Assembly (NCBI RefSeq): GCF_900184945.1
Contig: NZ_FXYF01000008.1
Coordinates: 124,001 to 188,000 of the forward strand
DNA length: 64,000 nucleotides
Origin: Antarctobacter aquimaris
Lineage (GTDB): Bacteria > Pseudomonadota > Alphaproteobacteria > Rhodobacterales > Rhodobacteraceae
Reading direction: 5' to 3'
The notes beneath the pieces are model-generated. The model saw only the letters and a list, made by a program, of their open reading frames with translations, ran no database searches and was not told the origin of the DNA. The first letter of the stretch is position 1; every line of letters begins with the position of its first letter. Positions 55,659-64,000 of this stretch are shown here, piece after piece. Both the position numbers and the translations under genes were made by a program.

Positions 55659-55988
55659 ATGCCCTACCTGATCCTTGCCCTGGCCGTGCTGGCCGAAACC
55701 ATCGGCACCACGGCGCTCCAGGCCAGCCAGCAGTTCACCCGCGCCCTGCCCACGACGATCACGGTCGTCGCCTATGCCGCCGCCTTCTACCTGCTGGGCA
55801 TCGCGCTGAAGTATTTCCCCGTCGGCATCGCCTATGCCATCTGGTCCGGCCTTGGCATCGTGCTGATCGCCGTGATCGGCCTCACTGTCTTCGGCCAGAG
55901 GCTGGACATGCCCGCGGTGCTGGGCATGGCGATGATCCTGGCGGGCATCCTGGTGATCCACCTCTTTTCCAACGCCACGCCGCACTGA
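55659..55988 (+). CDS. Small multidrug resistance (SMR) transporter
   Basis: 109-residue, four-helix inner-membrane transporter of the EmrE/Gdx family. Conserved Glu13 in LAETIGTTAL, the proton/substrate-binding residue, and GIAYAIWSGLGIVLIA in helix 3, motif of EmrE-type pumps. CCGGAG precedes ATG 55659. May export quaternary ammonium compounds or guanidinium-like cations; the preceding gene also concerns quaternary amines, but a terminator separates them. No guanidine riboswitch was recognised upstream. Confidence 0.92.
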   Translation: MPYLILALAVLAETIGTTALQASQQFTRALPTTITVVAYAAAFYLLGIALKYFPVGIAYAIWSGLGIVLIAVIGLTVFGQRLDMPAVLGMAMILAGILVIHLFSNATPH

Positions 55989-55989
55989 A

Positions 55990-56022
55990 CAAAAGAACCC
56001 CCGGGAGTGCTCTCCCGAGGGT
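55990..56022 (-). terminator. Terminator of the outer-membrane barrel gene
   Basis: Minus strand ACCCTCGGGA, loop GAGCAC, TCCCGGGGGT, then TCTTTTGTTC; one T-G pair. Lies between convergent SMR and barrel genes and may serve both. Confidence 0.8.
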
Positions 56023-56049
56023 CCATGCCGTGTTCACGTCAGCCGCAGG

Positions 56050-56634
56050 TCAGAAGCGGAAGGTCGCCCGCAGCGAATAGGTCTGCGCATCCGCGTCGAC
56101 GCCCGTGCCGCCGATGTCGTCAAAGCTGTGCGCGAGCGCCTCGCCACCAATCGTGAAGCGGTCGTTGACCTTGTATTCCATGCCGACGCCGCCGACCGGG
56201 CCGGTCGCATCGCCCAGCGAGGTGTCGATCCGCGCCGCGCCGGCGGTGCCGTAGATCAGCGTGCGGCCCGCGTCATAGCCCGCGCGCAGCTTCAGCCGGG
56301 TCACGTTGTCCACGTCGACGCCGCCGATCGTGAAGTCGTTGCCGGCCTGGTATTCGAGTTCGCCACCCACCACGAGGCGGCCAAAGTCGTAGTCATAGCC
56401 GCCGTAGAGGCCATAGACGCCACCGCTTTGCACGGCGTTGCCCGCCTGGGCGTTCAGGTTGCCAAAGCTGAGACCGACATAGGGGCCGGTCCAGTCGCCG
56501 GTGACGGGCTGCGCGACCGGCACCACCGGCGCCATCGGAGCCGGCTCGACCGGTGTCGCTTCGTAGTTGCCGGCAAAGGCGGGTGCGGCGCCGAGGCCCG
56601 CGATGGCGATCAGGGAAAGAATGCTCGTTTTCAT
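56050..56634 (-). CDS. Outer-membrane beta-barrel protein (opacity-like)
   Basis: 194 residues. Signal peptide MKTSILSLIAIAGLGAAPAFA, a proline/valine-rich spacer (ATPVEPAPMAPVVPVAQP), then WTGPYVGLSFGN and alternating barrel strands ending in LRATFRF, the C-terminal aromatic needed for BAM recognition. The eight-stranded OmpA/OmpW-like barrel fits a family of small porin-like envelope proteins. Function not known. Monocistronic with its own terminator. Confidence 0.88.
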   Translation of the reverse strand: MKTSILSLIAIAGLGAAPAFAGNYEATPVEPAPMAPVVPVAQPVTGDWTGPYVGLSFGNLNAQAGNAVQSGGVYGLYGGYDYDFGRLVVGGELEYQAGNDFTIGGVDVDNVTRLKLRAGYDAGRTLIYGTAGAARIDTSLGDATGPVGGVGMEYKVNDRFTIGGEALAHSFDDIGGTGVDADAQTYSLRATFRF

Positions 56635-56948
56635 GACTGTCTCCTTGTCGTGACGGTCCCGCGCGCCGATTGGCGTCGCGGTTCTGAGCCGCATGTGGCG
56701 ACCCGTGACAGGGTTTCAACGGGCCAGCACGCCGCAGGTTCCCCCTGCCCGCCCCTTCCGCAACGGCAGCGGCCAAAGCCTGCTGATCGTCCCTGCCCGA
56801 CCGGCCATAAGCCGCCGGTTCCCGCCGCACCTCGCTTTGTCGTGATGCGTCCCGGCCTTGCAACGATGGCCGATGCGGTACATTTGCGCTGGTCTTTTGA
56901 GCCGGTCCCGGCTAGGTCCGCGCCAACTCCGATCAAAGGAAACATTCC
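56635..56948. other. Divergent region between the barrel gene and typA
   Basis: 314 bases without a gene. AAAGG at 56935-56939 is the ribosome site for typA. No operator, riboswitch or repeat recognised. Confidence 0.5.
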
Positions 56949-58769
56949 ATGGATTTGCGCAACGTCGCGATCATCGCTCACGTTGACCACGGCAAGACGA
57001 CGCTGGTGGACGAACTGCTGAAACAATCCGGTGCCTTCCGCGCCAACCAGGCCGTGGCGGAACGCGCCATGGACTCCAACGACCTCGAGCGCGAACGCGG
57101 GATCACCATCCTGGCCAAGTGTACCTCGGTCGAATGGAAGGGCACGCGGATCAACATCGTCGACACCCCCGGCCACGCCGATTTCGGCGCCGAGGTGGAG
57201 CGCATCCTGTCGATGGTCGACGGGGTCGTGCTGCTGGTGGACGCCGCCGAAGGACCGATGCCACAGACCAAATTCGTGACCTCTAAGGCGCTGGCGCTGG
57301 GCCTGCGCCCGATCGTCGTGCTGAACAAGGTCGACAAGCCCGACGCCGAGCCGGACCGCGCCCTGAACGAGGTCTTTGACCTGTTCTCGGCACTCGAGGC
57401 GGACGACGACCAGCTGGATTTTCCGCATCTCTACGCCTCCGGCCGCTCGGGCTGGTGCGACGCCGAGCTGGACGGCCCGCGCAAGAACCTCGACGCACTG
57501 TTCAAGCTGATCATCAACCACGTCCCGCGCCCGAAGCAGATCAAGCACATCAACGAGGATTTCCGGATGCTGGCGACGACGCTGGGCGCCGATCCCTTTG
57601 TCGGGCGCATCCTGACCGGCCGGGTGGAATCCGGCCACGTCAAGGTGGGCCAGACGGTGCAGGCGATCAGCCGCATCGGCCAGAAGATCGAACAATTCCG
57701 CCTGACCAAGATCACCGCCTTCCGCGGGCTGGCGCCCCAGGACATCGAAGAGGCGCAGGCCGGCGACATCGTCAGCCTGGCCGGCATGTCCAAGGCGACC
57801 GTGGCCGACACCATCTGCGCGCTGGCCGTCGACACCCCGATCGAGGCGCAGCCGATCGACCCGCCGACCATCACCGTCACCTTCGGCATCAACGACAGCC
57901 CGCTGGCGGGCCGCGACGGAAAGAAGGTCCAGAGCCGGGTGATCCGCGACCGCCTGTACAAGGAGGCCGAAAGCAACGTCGCCATCCGCATCAAGGACAC
58001 CCCCGGCGGCGATGCCTTCGAGGTCTCCGGCCGCGGCGAACTGCAGATGGGCGTGCTGATCGAGAACATGCGCCGCGAGGGGTTCGAGCTGTCGATCTCG
58101 CGCCCGCAGGTGATCATGAAGGAAGACGAGAACGGCAAGATGCTGGAGCCCATCGAGGAAGCCACCATCGACGTCGACGACGATTATTCCGGCGCGGTCA
58201 TCGAAAAGCTGACCGGCGTGCGCAAGGGCGAGCTGGTGGACATGCGCCCCTCGGGCGCGGGCAAGACGCGGATCATCGCGCATGTGCCGTCGCGCGGGCT
58301 GATCGGCTACCACGGCGAATTCCTGACCGACACCCGTGGCACCGGCGTGCTGAACCGCGTGTTCCACGGCTGGGCGCCGCACAAGGGGCCGATCCCGGGC
58401 CGCCGTGCCGGCGTGCTGATCTCGATGGAGGACGGCGAAGCGGTGGCCTACGCGTTGTGGAACCTCGAAGAGCGTGGCAAGATGTTCGTCGAACCGCAGG
58501 AAAAGGTCTACCAGGGCATGATCATCGGCGAGCATTCGCGCGACAATGACCTTGAAGTGAACCCGCTCAAGGGCAAGAAGCTGACCAACGTACGCGCCTC
58601 CGGCACGGACGAGGCGGTGCGCCTGACGCCGATCTCGCGCATGACGCTGGAACAGGCCATCGCCTACATCAACGACGACGAACTGGTCGAGGTCACGCCC
58701 AACGCGATCCGGCTGCGCAAGCGCTATCTCGACCCGCACGAGCGCAAGCGCATGTCGCGCGCGGGCTGA
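56949..58769 (+). CDS. typA: Translational GTPase TypA/BipA
   Basis: Ribosome-binding GTPase of 606 residues, EF-G relative involved in ribosome assembly and stress adaptation. G1 [13 protein letters not shown]2 ERGITI, G3 [10 protein letters not shown]4 NKVDKPDA; domain 2 ([14 protein letters not shown]), domains III and V and the BipA-specific C-terminal domain ([48 protein letters not shown]). Confidence 0.98.
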   Translation: MDLRNVAIIAHVDHGKTTLVDELLKQSGAFRANQAVAERAMDSNDLERERGITILAKCTSVEWKGTRINIVDTPGHADFGAEVERILSMVDGVVLLVDAAEGPMPQTKFVTSKALALGLRPIVVLNKVDKPDAEPDRALNEVFDLFSALEADDDQLDFPHLYASGRSGWCDAELDGPRKNLDALFKLIINHVPRPKQIKHINEDFRMLATTLGADPFVGRILTGRVESGHVKVGQTVQAISRIGQKIEQFRLTKITAFRGLAPQDIEEAQAGDIVSLAGMSKATVADTICALAVDTPIEAQPIDPPTITVTFGINDSPLAGRDGKKVQSRVIRDRLYKEAESNVAIRIKDTPGGDAFEVSGRGELQMGVLIENMRREGFELSISRPQVIMKEDENGKMLEPIEEATIDVDDDYSGAVIEKLTGVRKGELVDMRPSGAGKTRIIAHVPSRGLIGYHGEFLTDTRGTGVLNRVFHGWAPHKGPIPGRRAGVLISMEDGEAVAYALWNLEERGKMFVEPQEKVYQGMIIGEHSRDNDLEVNPLKGKKLTNVRASGTDEAVRLTPISRMTLEQAIAYINDDELVEVTPNAIRLRKRYLDPHERKRMSRAG

Positions 58770-58776
58770 GCCCGGC

Positions 58777-59466
58777 TTGGCGCGGCGTCCGGGCCTCACG
58801 GGGGTGACGGCGGGGCTGGTTCTCGCCGCCCTGTGGTGGGGGCCGGGCACCGCGCAACACCCCTGCGACAACGGCCTGGTCACCGTCCGCAGTGAATATC
58901 CCAACCTGGTCGGACAGGTCTGCGACGCCGCCGACCGCGCGTTCGACATCTTCGCCGACTGTGGCGCGGGTCTGCCGGACACCGTGGTGGTTCGGACGGA
59001 ACAAGAGATCCTGGGCAATTGCCTGGGCCTGTTTCACTGTGGCAAGGTGATCGTCGAAGTGCTGACGCCCGAGGCGATCCGCGACACGGTGGAACCTGAC
59101 GGGCTCTATGGGCACATCGCGCCGGACGAGATGTTCGAAAGCATCGTGATCCACGAACTCACCCACGCGCTATATGACGGCACCCCCTGCACCGCCGAGT
59201 TCACCGAGTGTTTCGTGACCAGCGAGTATCTCGCTTACGCGCTTCAGTTCGAGGCGCTTTCCCAGGAGGCCCGGGCGCCCTGGCTGGAACAGTTCGACCC
59301 GCAGGTCCCCGTCAGCCGCGACGCGATCTCCCTGGGAATGCTGATGCTCAGGAACGACGATTTCGCCCTCAGTGCCTGGGCCCATCTGACCCAGCGCGAG
59401 GACCGCTGCGACTGGATCAATGGCATTCTCGACGGCGATATCGTCTTTACCCGTCCGCAATACTGA
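58777..59466 (+). CDS. Secreted HExxH protein, putative metallopeptidase
   Basis: 229 residues starting at TTG 58777, 7 bases after typA, with a weak ribosome site; a later start is possible. An N-terminal hydrophobic segment (TAGLVLAALWWGPGTAQ) looks like a signal peptide. ESIVIHELTHALYDG (about residue 126) is a clear zincin motif, followed by EYLAYALQFEA in which Glu could be the third ligand. At least eight cysteines in the mature part suggest disulfides. No family recognised; neither substrate nor role can be stated. Confidence 0.72.
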   Translation: MARRPGLTGVTAGLVLAALWWGPGTAQHPCDNGLVTVRSEYPNLVGQVCDAADRAFDIFADCGAGLPDTVVVRTEQEILGNCLGLFHCGKVIVEVLTPEAIRDTVEPDGLYGHIAPDEMFESIVIHELTHALYDGTPCTAEFTECFVTSEYLAYALQFEALSQEARAPWLEQFDPQVPVSRDAISLGMLMLRNDDFALSAWAHLTQREDRCDWINGILDGDIVFTRPQY

Positions 59467-59493
59467 CAGTGCAAAGCCGGACCGGCGACAATG

Positions 59494-59528
59494 AAAAAGG
59501 CGCGGGGTGGCAGTCCCCGCGCCTTTCT
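59494..59528. terminator. Bidirectional terminator
   Basis: AAAGGCGCGGGG (59496-59507), loop TGGCAGT, CCCCGCGCCTTT (59515-59526): perfect 12-bp stem with A-run and T-run on the two sides, between the convergent HExxH and small secreted genes. Confidence 0.9.
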
Positions 59529-59545
59529 GGTTCTTGGTCAGCAGA

Positions 59546-59815
59546 TCAGTGCTTGCAGGCGGCCTTGCGGGCGACGTAGTAGCCCTCCTTGTCGAGGTGC
59601 TTGTCCTCCTTGTAGACGGCCGGGTAGTAGACCTTGACCATCTGGCCATTCTTCCATTCCCACTCGGTATGGGCGGCCATGATCAGCGTCTGCGAGTACT
59701 TGTACTTGGCAGGGACCCAAACCTTGTCGTAGCAGGCCACCACTTGGCTTTCCCACGCAAATGCGGGTGCCGCGATGGCGGTTGCAAGGATTGCGCCAGC
59801 AAGAATCTTTTTCAT
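59546..59815 (-). CDS. Small secreted protein of unknown function
   Basis: 89 residues. Signal peptide MKKILAGAILATAIAAPAFA, then a 69-residue mature part rich in Tyr, Lys and Trp (WESQVVACYDKVWVPAKYKY, KNGQMVKVYYPAVYKE) with two cysteines, one near each end, likely forming a disulfide. Not recognised, though size, charge and signal peptide resemble the SH3b genes at 5635-7115. GGGAGA precedes ATG 59813-59815; the open frame upstream is not used. Confidence 0.78.
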   Translation of the reverse strand: MKKILAGAILATAIAAPAFAWESQVVACYDKVWVPAKYKYSQTLIMAAHTEWEWKNGQMVKVYYPAVYKEDKHLDKEGYYVARKAACKH

Positions 59816-60164
59816 GATTTTCTCCCAAGAAATTGAAGGTACTTGAACTTTAGCCAACAAAGTCCGGGCGGCGCGACAGGAATTCCTGACTTGTTGGGGC
59901 AAATTTCGGCTAACTCCCCATTTTCCTGCTGGATTCGCAGATTCTGTGGTGGAGGTGCCATAGTTTTGCAACGGTCCAGCACGAAGATGAACCGACCGTA
60001 TTTTCGTATTCGGAAACTATTCCTGACAACGGAAATTCTGACTGCAAAGTTCGAGATCGCACGCAACTTCGCACGAATCAGTCTGCGGAAAAAGACGGCC
60101 TTTCCGGTCCGGCAGGAGCTTGCCCAAACGTCCGGAATGGCGGGCGAAAAGATGCCGAAGGTGA
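59816..60164. other. Intergenic region with a perfect 12-bp palindrome
   Basis: 349 bases, noticeably AT-richer than its surroundings. Contains CAGGAATTCCTG at 59877-59888, followed by ACTT, about 60 bases ahead of the small secreted gene and similar to the inverted repeat in the leader of SH3b gene 2. No gene seen; the bias could mark a regulatory RNA or acquired sequence. Confidence 0.45.
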
Positions 60165-60626
60165 TCAGCTTTCCGGCCGAACCGCATCGCCCGGCGAAAT
60201 CCCGCCGCCGTCAACCACGGTGCAACACCAGCCGCCATGACCGCGCATCGCGGTATAGCCGCCCGGTCCCATCAGCGTCTCCATCCGCGAACAGGGCGCG
60301 CAGGGGCCGGTGATGCGCAGCCGCACCTCGCCGATCCGCAGGTCGACCTCGCGCAGCGCCGCCAGGTTGATGCCGGAAATGACAAGGTTGCGGCGCAGGT
60401 CCGCGGCGGTGATCCAGTCCGCGCCGGACAGCGCGGCGATCACCGGCAGGTGTTCGGCCTGGATCAGCGTCACGGCCCGCTTGCCGCTGCGGCCATGATC
60501 GCCGGTCAGACCCTCGGCCGTGATCTCGGCCCGGTCGACCGACACCAACGGCGCCAGGCGCGCTGGCCGCAGACCGATCCAGTCGAGCCGCCCCGGCCCC
60601 GCAAAGGACCGCAGCAGCTCGGCCAT
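60165..60626 (-). CDS. MOSC domain protein
   Basis: 153-residue MOSC-fold protein, a relative of the C-terminal domain of molybdenum cofactor sulfurase and of YiiM. GLTGDHGRSGKRAVTLIQAEHL and NLVISGINLAAL are the core strands; GPCAPCSRME carries the cysteine typical of the family. Sulfur or molybdenum-cofactor chemistry is likely but the substrate is unknown. ATG 60624-60626 lies 5 bases from the DUF1330 stop, so the pair is co-transcribed. Confidence 0.9.
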   Translation of the reverse strand: MAELLRSFAGPGRLDWIGLRPARLAPLVSVDRAEITAEGLTGDHGRSGKRAVTLIQAEHLPVIAALSGADWITAADLRRNLVISGINLAALREVDLRIGEVRLRITGPCAPCSRMETLMGPGGYTAMRGHGGWCCTVVDGGGISPGDAVRPES

Positions 60627-60631
60627 CGGGA

Positions 60632-60919
60632 TCACTCGGTGATCTCGACCACCAGCAGTTCGCGCTCGGAGGCGCCGCGCGCATGGCTCAGTGCCGCCTG
60701 GTAGGCGTCCGAATTGTAACACTCCACCGCCGCCTCGACCGAGGGAAAGCGCGCGACCACGTTGCGCGGCCGTTCCTTGCCTTCGAGCTGCACGAAGCGC
60801 CCGCCGCGGGCGATGAAGGTGCCGCCATGCGCGGCGATGGCCGGGCCGGCCAATTGAGCATACTTGCCATAGGCCTCGGCGTCGGTGACGGTGACGTGGG
60901 CGATCCAGAGTGCGGGCAT
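60632..60919 (-). CDS. DUF1330 protein
   Basis: 95 residues of the DUF1330 ferredoxin-like (dimeric alpha-beta barrel) family: MPALWIAHVTVTDAEAYGKY, ARGGRFVQLEGKERPRNVVARFPS, AYQAALSHARGASERELLVVEG-type C-terminus. Function unknown. Starts at ATG 60917-60919, just past the alaS stop, with GGAGG inside the alaS 3' end, indicating co-transcription alaS-DUF1330-MOSC. Confidence 0.9.
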   Translation of the reverse strand: MPALWIAHVTVTDAEAYGKYAQLAGPAIAAHGGTFIARGGRFVQLEGKERPRNVVARFPSVEAAVECYNSDAYQAALSHARGASERELLVVEITE

Positions 60920-60920
60920 G

Positions 60921-63599
60921 TCAGTGTCCTCCAATGACGGCTTCGGCGGCCTTGATGGCGGCTTCTGCATTGTCGACAGACGCGCCGCCGCCCTGCGCCA
61001 TGTCGGGACGGCCACCGCCACCCTTGCCCCCCAGTTCGGCGACCGCGGCCTTGACCAGGTCCACCGCCGACAGCGTGTCTTTCAGATCGTCGGTCACGCC
61101 GGCAGCTACCGCCGCCTTGCCGCCCGCATCCGCGATCAGCAGTACCGCGCCCGAGCCGATCCGCCCCTTGTGGTCGTCGATCAGCGGCGGCAGATCCTTG
61201 CCGGTCACGCCGGTCAGCACCTGGGCCAGGAACTTCACGCCGTTGATCTCGCGCGTGTCGGCACCGCCGCCCTTGCCCGCGCCGCCGGCCATGGCCAGCT
61301 CGCGGCGCAGCTGCGCGACCTCGGATTCCAGCCGCTTGCGCTCGTCCAGCAGTGCGCGCACCCGGGCGGACACGTCCTGCACCCCGGTCTTGAGCACGCC
61401 GGCCACTTCGGACAGCCGCTGATCCTGAAGGCTCAGGTGCTCCAGCGCCGCCGCGCCGGTCAGCGCCTCGATCCGGCGCACGCCCGCGCTGGATGCGCTG
61501 TCGCCCAGCATGACAAACAGCCCGATGTCGCCGGTCTGGCTGACATGGGTGCCGCCGCACAGCTCGATCGACCAGGTCTGGCCGTCGGTCCCCTTGCCCG
61601 AGCCATGCTTGATCCCCATCGAGACCACGCGCACCTCGTCGCCGTATTTCTCACCGAACAGGGCCTGGGCGCCGATGGCGCGGGCGTCGTCCGGCGTCAT
61701 GATCCGCGTGCTCACCGGCGCGTTCTGGCGGATGAAGGCGTTCACCTCGCGCTCGACCCGCGTCAACTCATCGGACGACAGCGCGTGGCCGTGGCTGAAG
61801 TCGAACCGCAGCCGGTCCGGCGCATTGAGCGAACCGCGCTGCGCCACATGATCGCCAAGCGCCTCGCGCAGCGCCTCGTGCAGCAGGTGGGTGGCCGAGT
61901 GATTGGCCCGGATCGCCGACCGGCGCCCGTGATCCACCTCCAGTTGCAGCGCGTCCCCCTTGCGCAGGGTGCCGCGGTCCACCTTGACGTTGTGCGCATA
62001 GACCCTGCCGCCGGCCATCTTCTGCGTGTCGGTGACGGTGGCGCTCTCGTCCTCGTTCTCGAGACGGCGCAGCCAGCCGGTGTCGCCCACCTGGCCGCCG
62101 GCCTCGGCGTAGAACGGCGTCTGGTTCAGCACGACCCAGCCGGTCTGGCCCGCGGCCAGGCTGTCGACCAGCGCGCCAACGGCGACCAGCGCCAACACCT
62201 GGCCTTCGGCGGTCTCGGTGTCATAGCCCAGGAAATCGGTTGCGCCATGCTTGTCGGCGATGTCGAACCAGACGGTCGCATCCGCCGCCTCGCCCGACCC
62301 GGACCAGGCGGCGCGCGCCCGCGCCTTCTGCTCCGCCATGGCGGCGTTGAAGCCGTCCACGTCCACCGCGCGGCTCTTTTCGCGCAACGCGTCCTGCGTC
62401 AGGTCCAGCGGGAAACCAAAGGTGTCATACAGCTTGAAGGCTGCCGCGCCCGGCAGCGGCGCATCCTCGGGCAGGCCGGCCAGTTCCTCGTCCAGCAGCT
62501 TCAGCCCGCGGTCCAGCGTCGCCTTGAAACGCGTCTCTTCCGAGCGCAGCGTCTCCTCGATCAGCGCCTTGGCGCGGCTGAGTTCCGGGTAGGCCTGCCC
62601 CATCTGGCGCACCAGCGCGGGCACCAGCCGGTGCATCAGCGGATCCTGCGCGCCCAGCAGGTGGGCATGGCGCATGGCGCGGCGCATGATCCGGCGCAAC
62701 ACGTAGCCGCGCCCGTCATTGGAGGGCATGACGCCATCGGCGATCAGGAAGGAGGTCGACCGCAGGTGGTCCGCGATCACCCGGTGGTGCATCTTGCCCG
62801 GACCGTCCGGGTCGACGCTGGTGGCGTCGGCGCTGGCCTCGATCAGGCTGCGCATCAGGTCGGTGTCGTAGTTGTCATGTTTGCCCTGCAACAGCGCGCC
62901 GATCCGCTCCAGCCCCATGCCAGTGTCGATCGACTGCATGTCGAGCGCCTTCATCGAGCCGTCCTCGAACTGCTCGTTCTGCATGAAGACGACGTTCCAG
63001 ATCTCGATGAACCGGTCGCCATCTTCCTCGGGCGATCCGGGCGGACCGCCCCAGATGTGGTCGCCGTGGTCGTAGAAGATCTCGGTGCAGGGACCGCAGG
63101 GGCCGGTCGGGCCCATCTGCCAGAAGTTGTCCGAGGTGGCGATGCGGATGATCCGGTCCTCCGGCACGCCGACCTTCTTCCAGATCTCGAAGGCCTCGTC
63201 GTCGGTGTGGTAGATCGTCGTCATCAGCCTCTTGGGGTCGATTCCGAATTCCCTGGTCACCAGTTCCCAGGCAAAGGGGATCGCTTCTTTCTTGAAATAG
63301 TCGCCAAAGGAGAAATTCCCCAGCATTTCAAAGAAGGTGTGGTGGCGCGCGGTATAGCCGACGTTGTCGAGGTCGTTGTGCTTGCCGCCCGCGCGGACGC
63401 ATTTCTGCGAGGTCGTCGCTCGCACGTAATCGCGCCGTTCGACCCCGGTGAACAGGTTCTTGAACTGCACCATCCCCGAGTTGACGAACATCAGCGTCGG
63501 GTCGTTGCGCGGCACCAGCGGCGAGGAGGCCACCACCTGGTGTCCCTGCTTTTCGAAATAGGTGAGAAAGGTCGAGCGGATGTCGTTCAGGCTTGCCAT
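60921..63599 (-). CDS. alaS: Alanine-tRNA ligase
   Basis: Class II aminoacyl-tRNA synthetase of 892 residues. Catalytic core at the N-terminus ([53 protein letters not shown]), GLERI motif 3, tRNA-recognition region, editing domain with [12 protein letters not shown] and [13 protein letters not shown] (zinc ligands), and C-Ala glycine-rich domain. The ATG 63597-63599 corresponds to the normal N-terminus; longer open frame upstream is not conserved. Confidence 0.98.
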   Translation of the reverse strand: MASLNDIRSTFLTYFEKQGHQVVASSPLVPRNDPTLMFVNSGMVQFKNLFTGVERRDYVRATTSQKCVRAGGKHNDLDNVGYTARHHTFFEMLGNFSFGDYFKKEAIPFAWELVTREFGIDPKRLMTTIYHTDDEAFEIWKKVGVPEDRIIRIATSDNFWQMGPTGPCGPCTEIFYDHGDHIWGGPPGSPEEDGDRFIEIWNVVFMQNEQFEDGSMKALDMQSIDTGMGLERIGALLQGKHDNYDTDLMRSLIEASADATSVDPDGPGKMHHRVIADHLRSTSFLIADGVMPSNDGRGYVLRRIMRRAMRHAHLLGAQDPLMHRLVPALVRQMGQAYPELSRAKALIEETLRSEETRFKATLDRGLKLLDEELAGLPEDAPLPGAAAFKLYDTFGFPLDLTQDALREKSRAVDVDGFNAAMAEQKARARAAWSGSGEAADATVWFDIADKHGATDFLGYDTETAEGQVLALVAVGALVDSLAAGQTGWVVLNQTPFYAEAGGQVGDTGWLRRLENEDESATVTDTQKMAGGRVYAHNVKVDRGTLRKGDALQLEVDHGRRSAIRANHSATHLLHEALREALGDHVAQRGSLNAPDRLRFDFSHGHALSSDELTRVEREVNAFIRQNAPVSTRIMTPDDARAIGAQALFGEKYGDEVRVVSMGIKHGSGKGTDGQTWSIELCGGTHVSQTGDIGLFVMLGDSASSAGVRRIEALTGAAALEHLSLQDQRLSEVAGVLKTGVQDVSARVRALLDERKRLESEVAQLRRELAMAGGAGKGGGADTREINGVKFLAQVLTGVTGKDLPPLIDDHKGRIGSGAVLLIADAGGKAAVAAGVTDDLKDTLSAVDLVKAAVAELGGKGGGGRPDMAQGGGASVDNAEAAIKAAEAVIGGH

Positions 63600-63724
63600 G
63601 TCGGGCCTCTTCGCGGGCGAATGATCGGGGCAGATGTATCCGCGCCGCCCGCCGGTGTCCACAGGTCCGCACCATCGCAAGGGCCAGAAGGCACGGCAAT
63701 TTCCGCCGCCCGGCCCCGGATGCA

Positions 63725-63748
63725 GAAAGGGCGCCCGTGGGGCGCCCC
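63725..63748 (-). terminator. recA terminator
   Basis: Minus strand GGGCGCCC, loop CAC, GGGCGCCC, then TTTCT, 24 bases after the recA stop. Confidence 0.82.
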
Positions 63749-63771
63749 GTGTCCGTGCCGTGAGGCGCGGC

Positions 63772-64000
63772 TCAGTCTTCGCTGACGACCGGGTCGTTCT
63801 CGTCGTAGGGCATGTCGAATTCCAGCCCGTGGGCGGCGCGGATCTTGTCCTCGATCTCGAGCGCGACGCGGGTGTTCTCGCGCAGGTAGGTCTTGGCGTT
63901 CTCGCGCCCCTGGCCGATCCGCTCGTCGCCGTAGCTGAACCAGGCGCCGGACTTGTCGACCACACCGGCCTTGACGCCCAGGTCGAGCAGTTCGCCCATC
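63772..64000 (-). CDS. recA: Recombinase RecA, C-terminal end (partial)
   Basis: Only the last 75 or so residues are in the window; the gene continues past base 64000. [38 protein letters not shown] is the conserved RecA C-terminal-domain region, followed by an acidic tail ([12 protein letters not shown]). Strand-exchange ATPase for recombination and the SOS response. recA-alaS neighbourhood is common in alphaproteobacteria. Confidence 0.97.
   Translation of the reverse strand, partial: MGELLDLGVKAGVVDKSGAWFSYGDERIGQGRENAKTYLRENTRVALEIEDKIRAAHGLEFDMPYDENDPVVSED

Noticed and set aside
56631-59018. 795-codon minus-strand open frame
   Set aside because: Antisense to typA; no recognisable family.
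60885-63785. 966-codon plus-strand open frame
   Set aside because: Antisense to alaS; no recognisable family.

Overview
The window is high-GC alphaproteobacterial DNA, most likely from the Rhodobacterales (Roseobacter group). Several features point there: the CtrA-relay phosphotransferase ChpT, CtrA-type TTAA-N7-TTAACC boxes, an olsB-olsA ornithine-lipid pair, a form I aerobic CO dehydrogenase operon with a CoxC-like MHYT/LytTR regulator, an L21 protein with a helix-hairpin-helix tail, and AapJ-like binding domains. Assignment is by recognised protein families only; no database search was possible. The window opens inside gyrA and closes inside recA.

Layout. 1-5441: end of gyrA, a DoxX protein, an M32 carboxypeptidase and heme A synthase (ctaA). 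5522-7199: three small secreted SH3b proteins, two of them almost identical copies. 7186-16717: housekeeping block with trmJ, a thiE-like gene, olsA/olsB, a DUF3553 gene, chpT, proA-proB-obg, a GNAT gene and rpmA-rplU. 16718-19841: a DUF2059 protein, tRNA-Ser(CGA), a decayed integrase next to the tRNA 3' end, and two accessory genes (DUF1036-like and CPCC zinc-ribbon-like). 19921-24153: a LacI-type regulator divergent from a three-gene sugar-type ABC importer. 24376-28705: lower aromatic meta-cleavage pathway (galB, galC, galD and a dehydrogenase) with a broken extradiol dioxygenase gene and two perfect 26-bp palindromes. 28894-32202: a secreted serine protease fused to two tandem amino-acid-binding-protein domains. 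32213-41688: an MFS transporter and the coxC-M-S-L-D-E-F cluster. 42127-51016: an M10 metallopeptidase with an exact 49-residue repeat array, convergent with a transglutaminase/ATP-grasp-alpha-E/DUF2126 operon. 51245-55988: a chemoreceptor with a companion periplasmic sensor protein, an MttB-family methyltransferase and an SMR transporter. 56050-64000: an outer-membrane barrel protein, typA/bipA, a HExxH protein, a small secreted protein, MOSC and DUF1330 genes, alaS and the start of recA.

How the genes fit together. The cox cluster would encode a molybdenum-copper CO dehydrogenase (CoxMSL) with maturation factors CoxD/E/F under a membrane-anchored LytTR regulator. The galBCD genes would take 4-oxalomesaconate-type intermediates to pyruvate and oxaloacetate, but the only ring-cleavage gene beside them is dead. 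obg-proB-proA form a proline-synthesis operon; olsB-olsA make ornithine lipid. The transglutaminase/ATP-grasp operon is of the predicted peptide-ligation type but lacks its usual Anbu protease neighbour. The strongest candidates for undescribed biology are the protease-binding-protein fusion, the 49-residue repeat array and the mosaic SH3b gene cluster.
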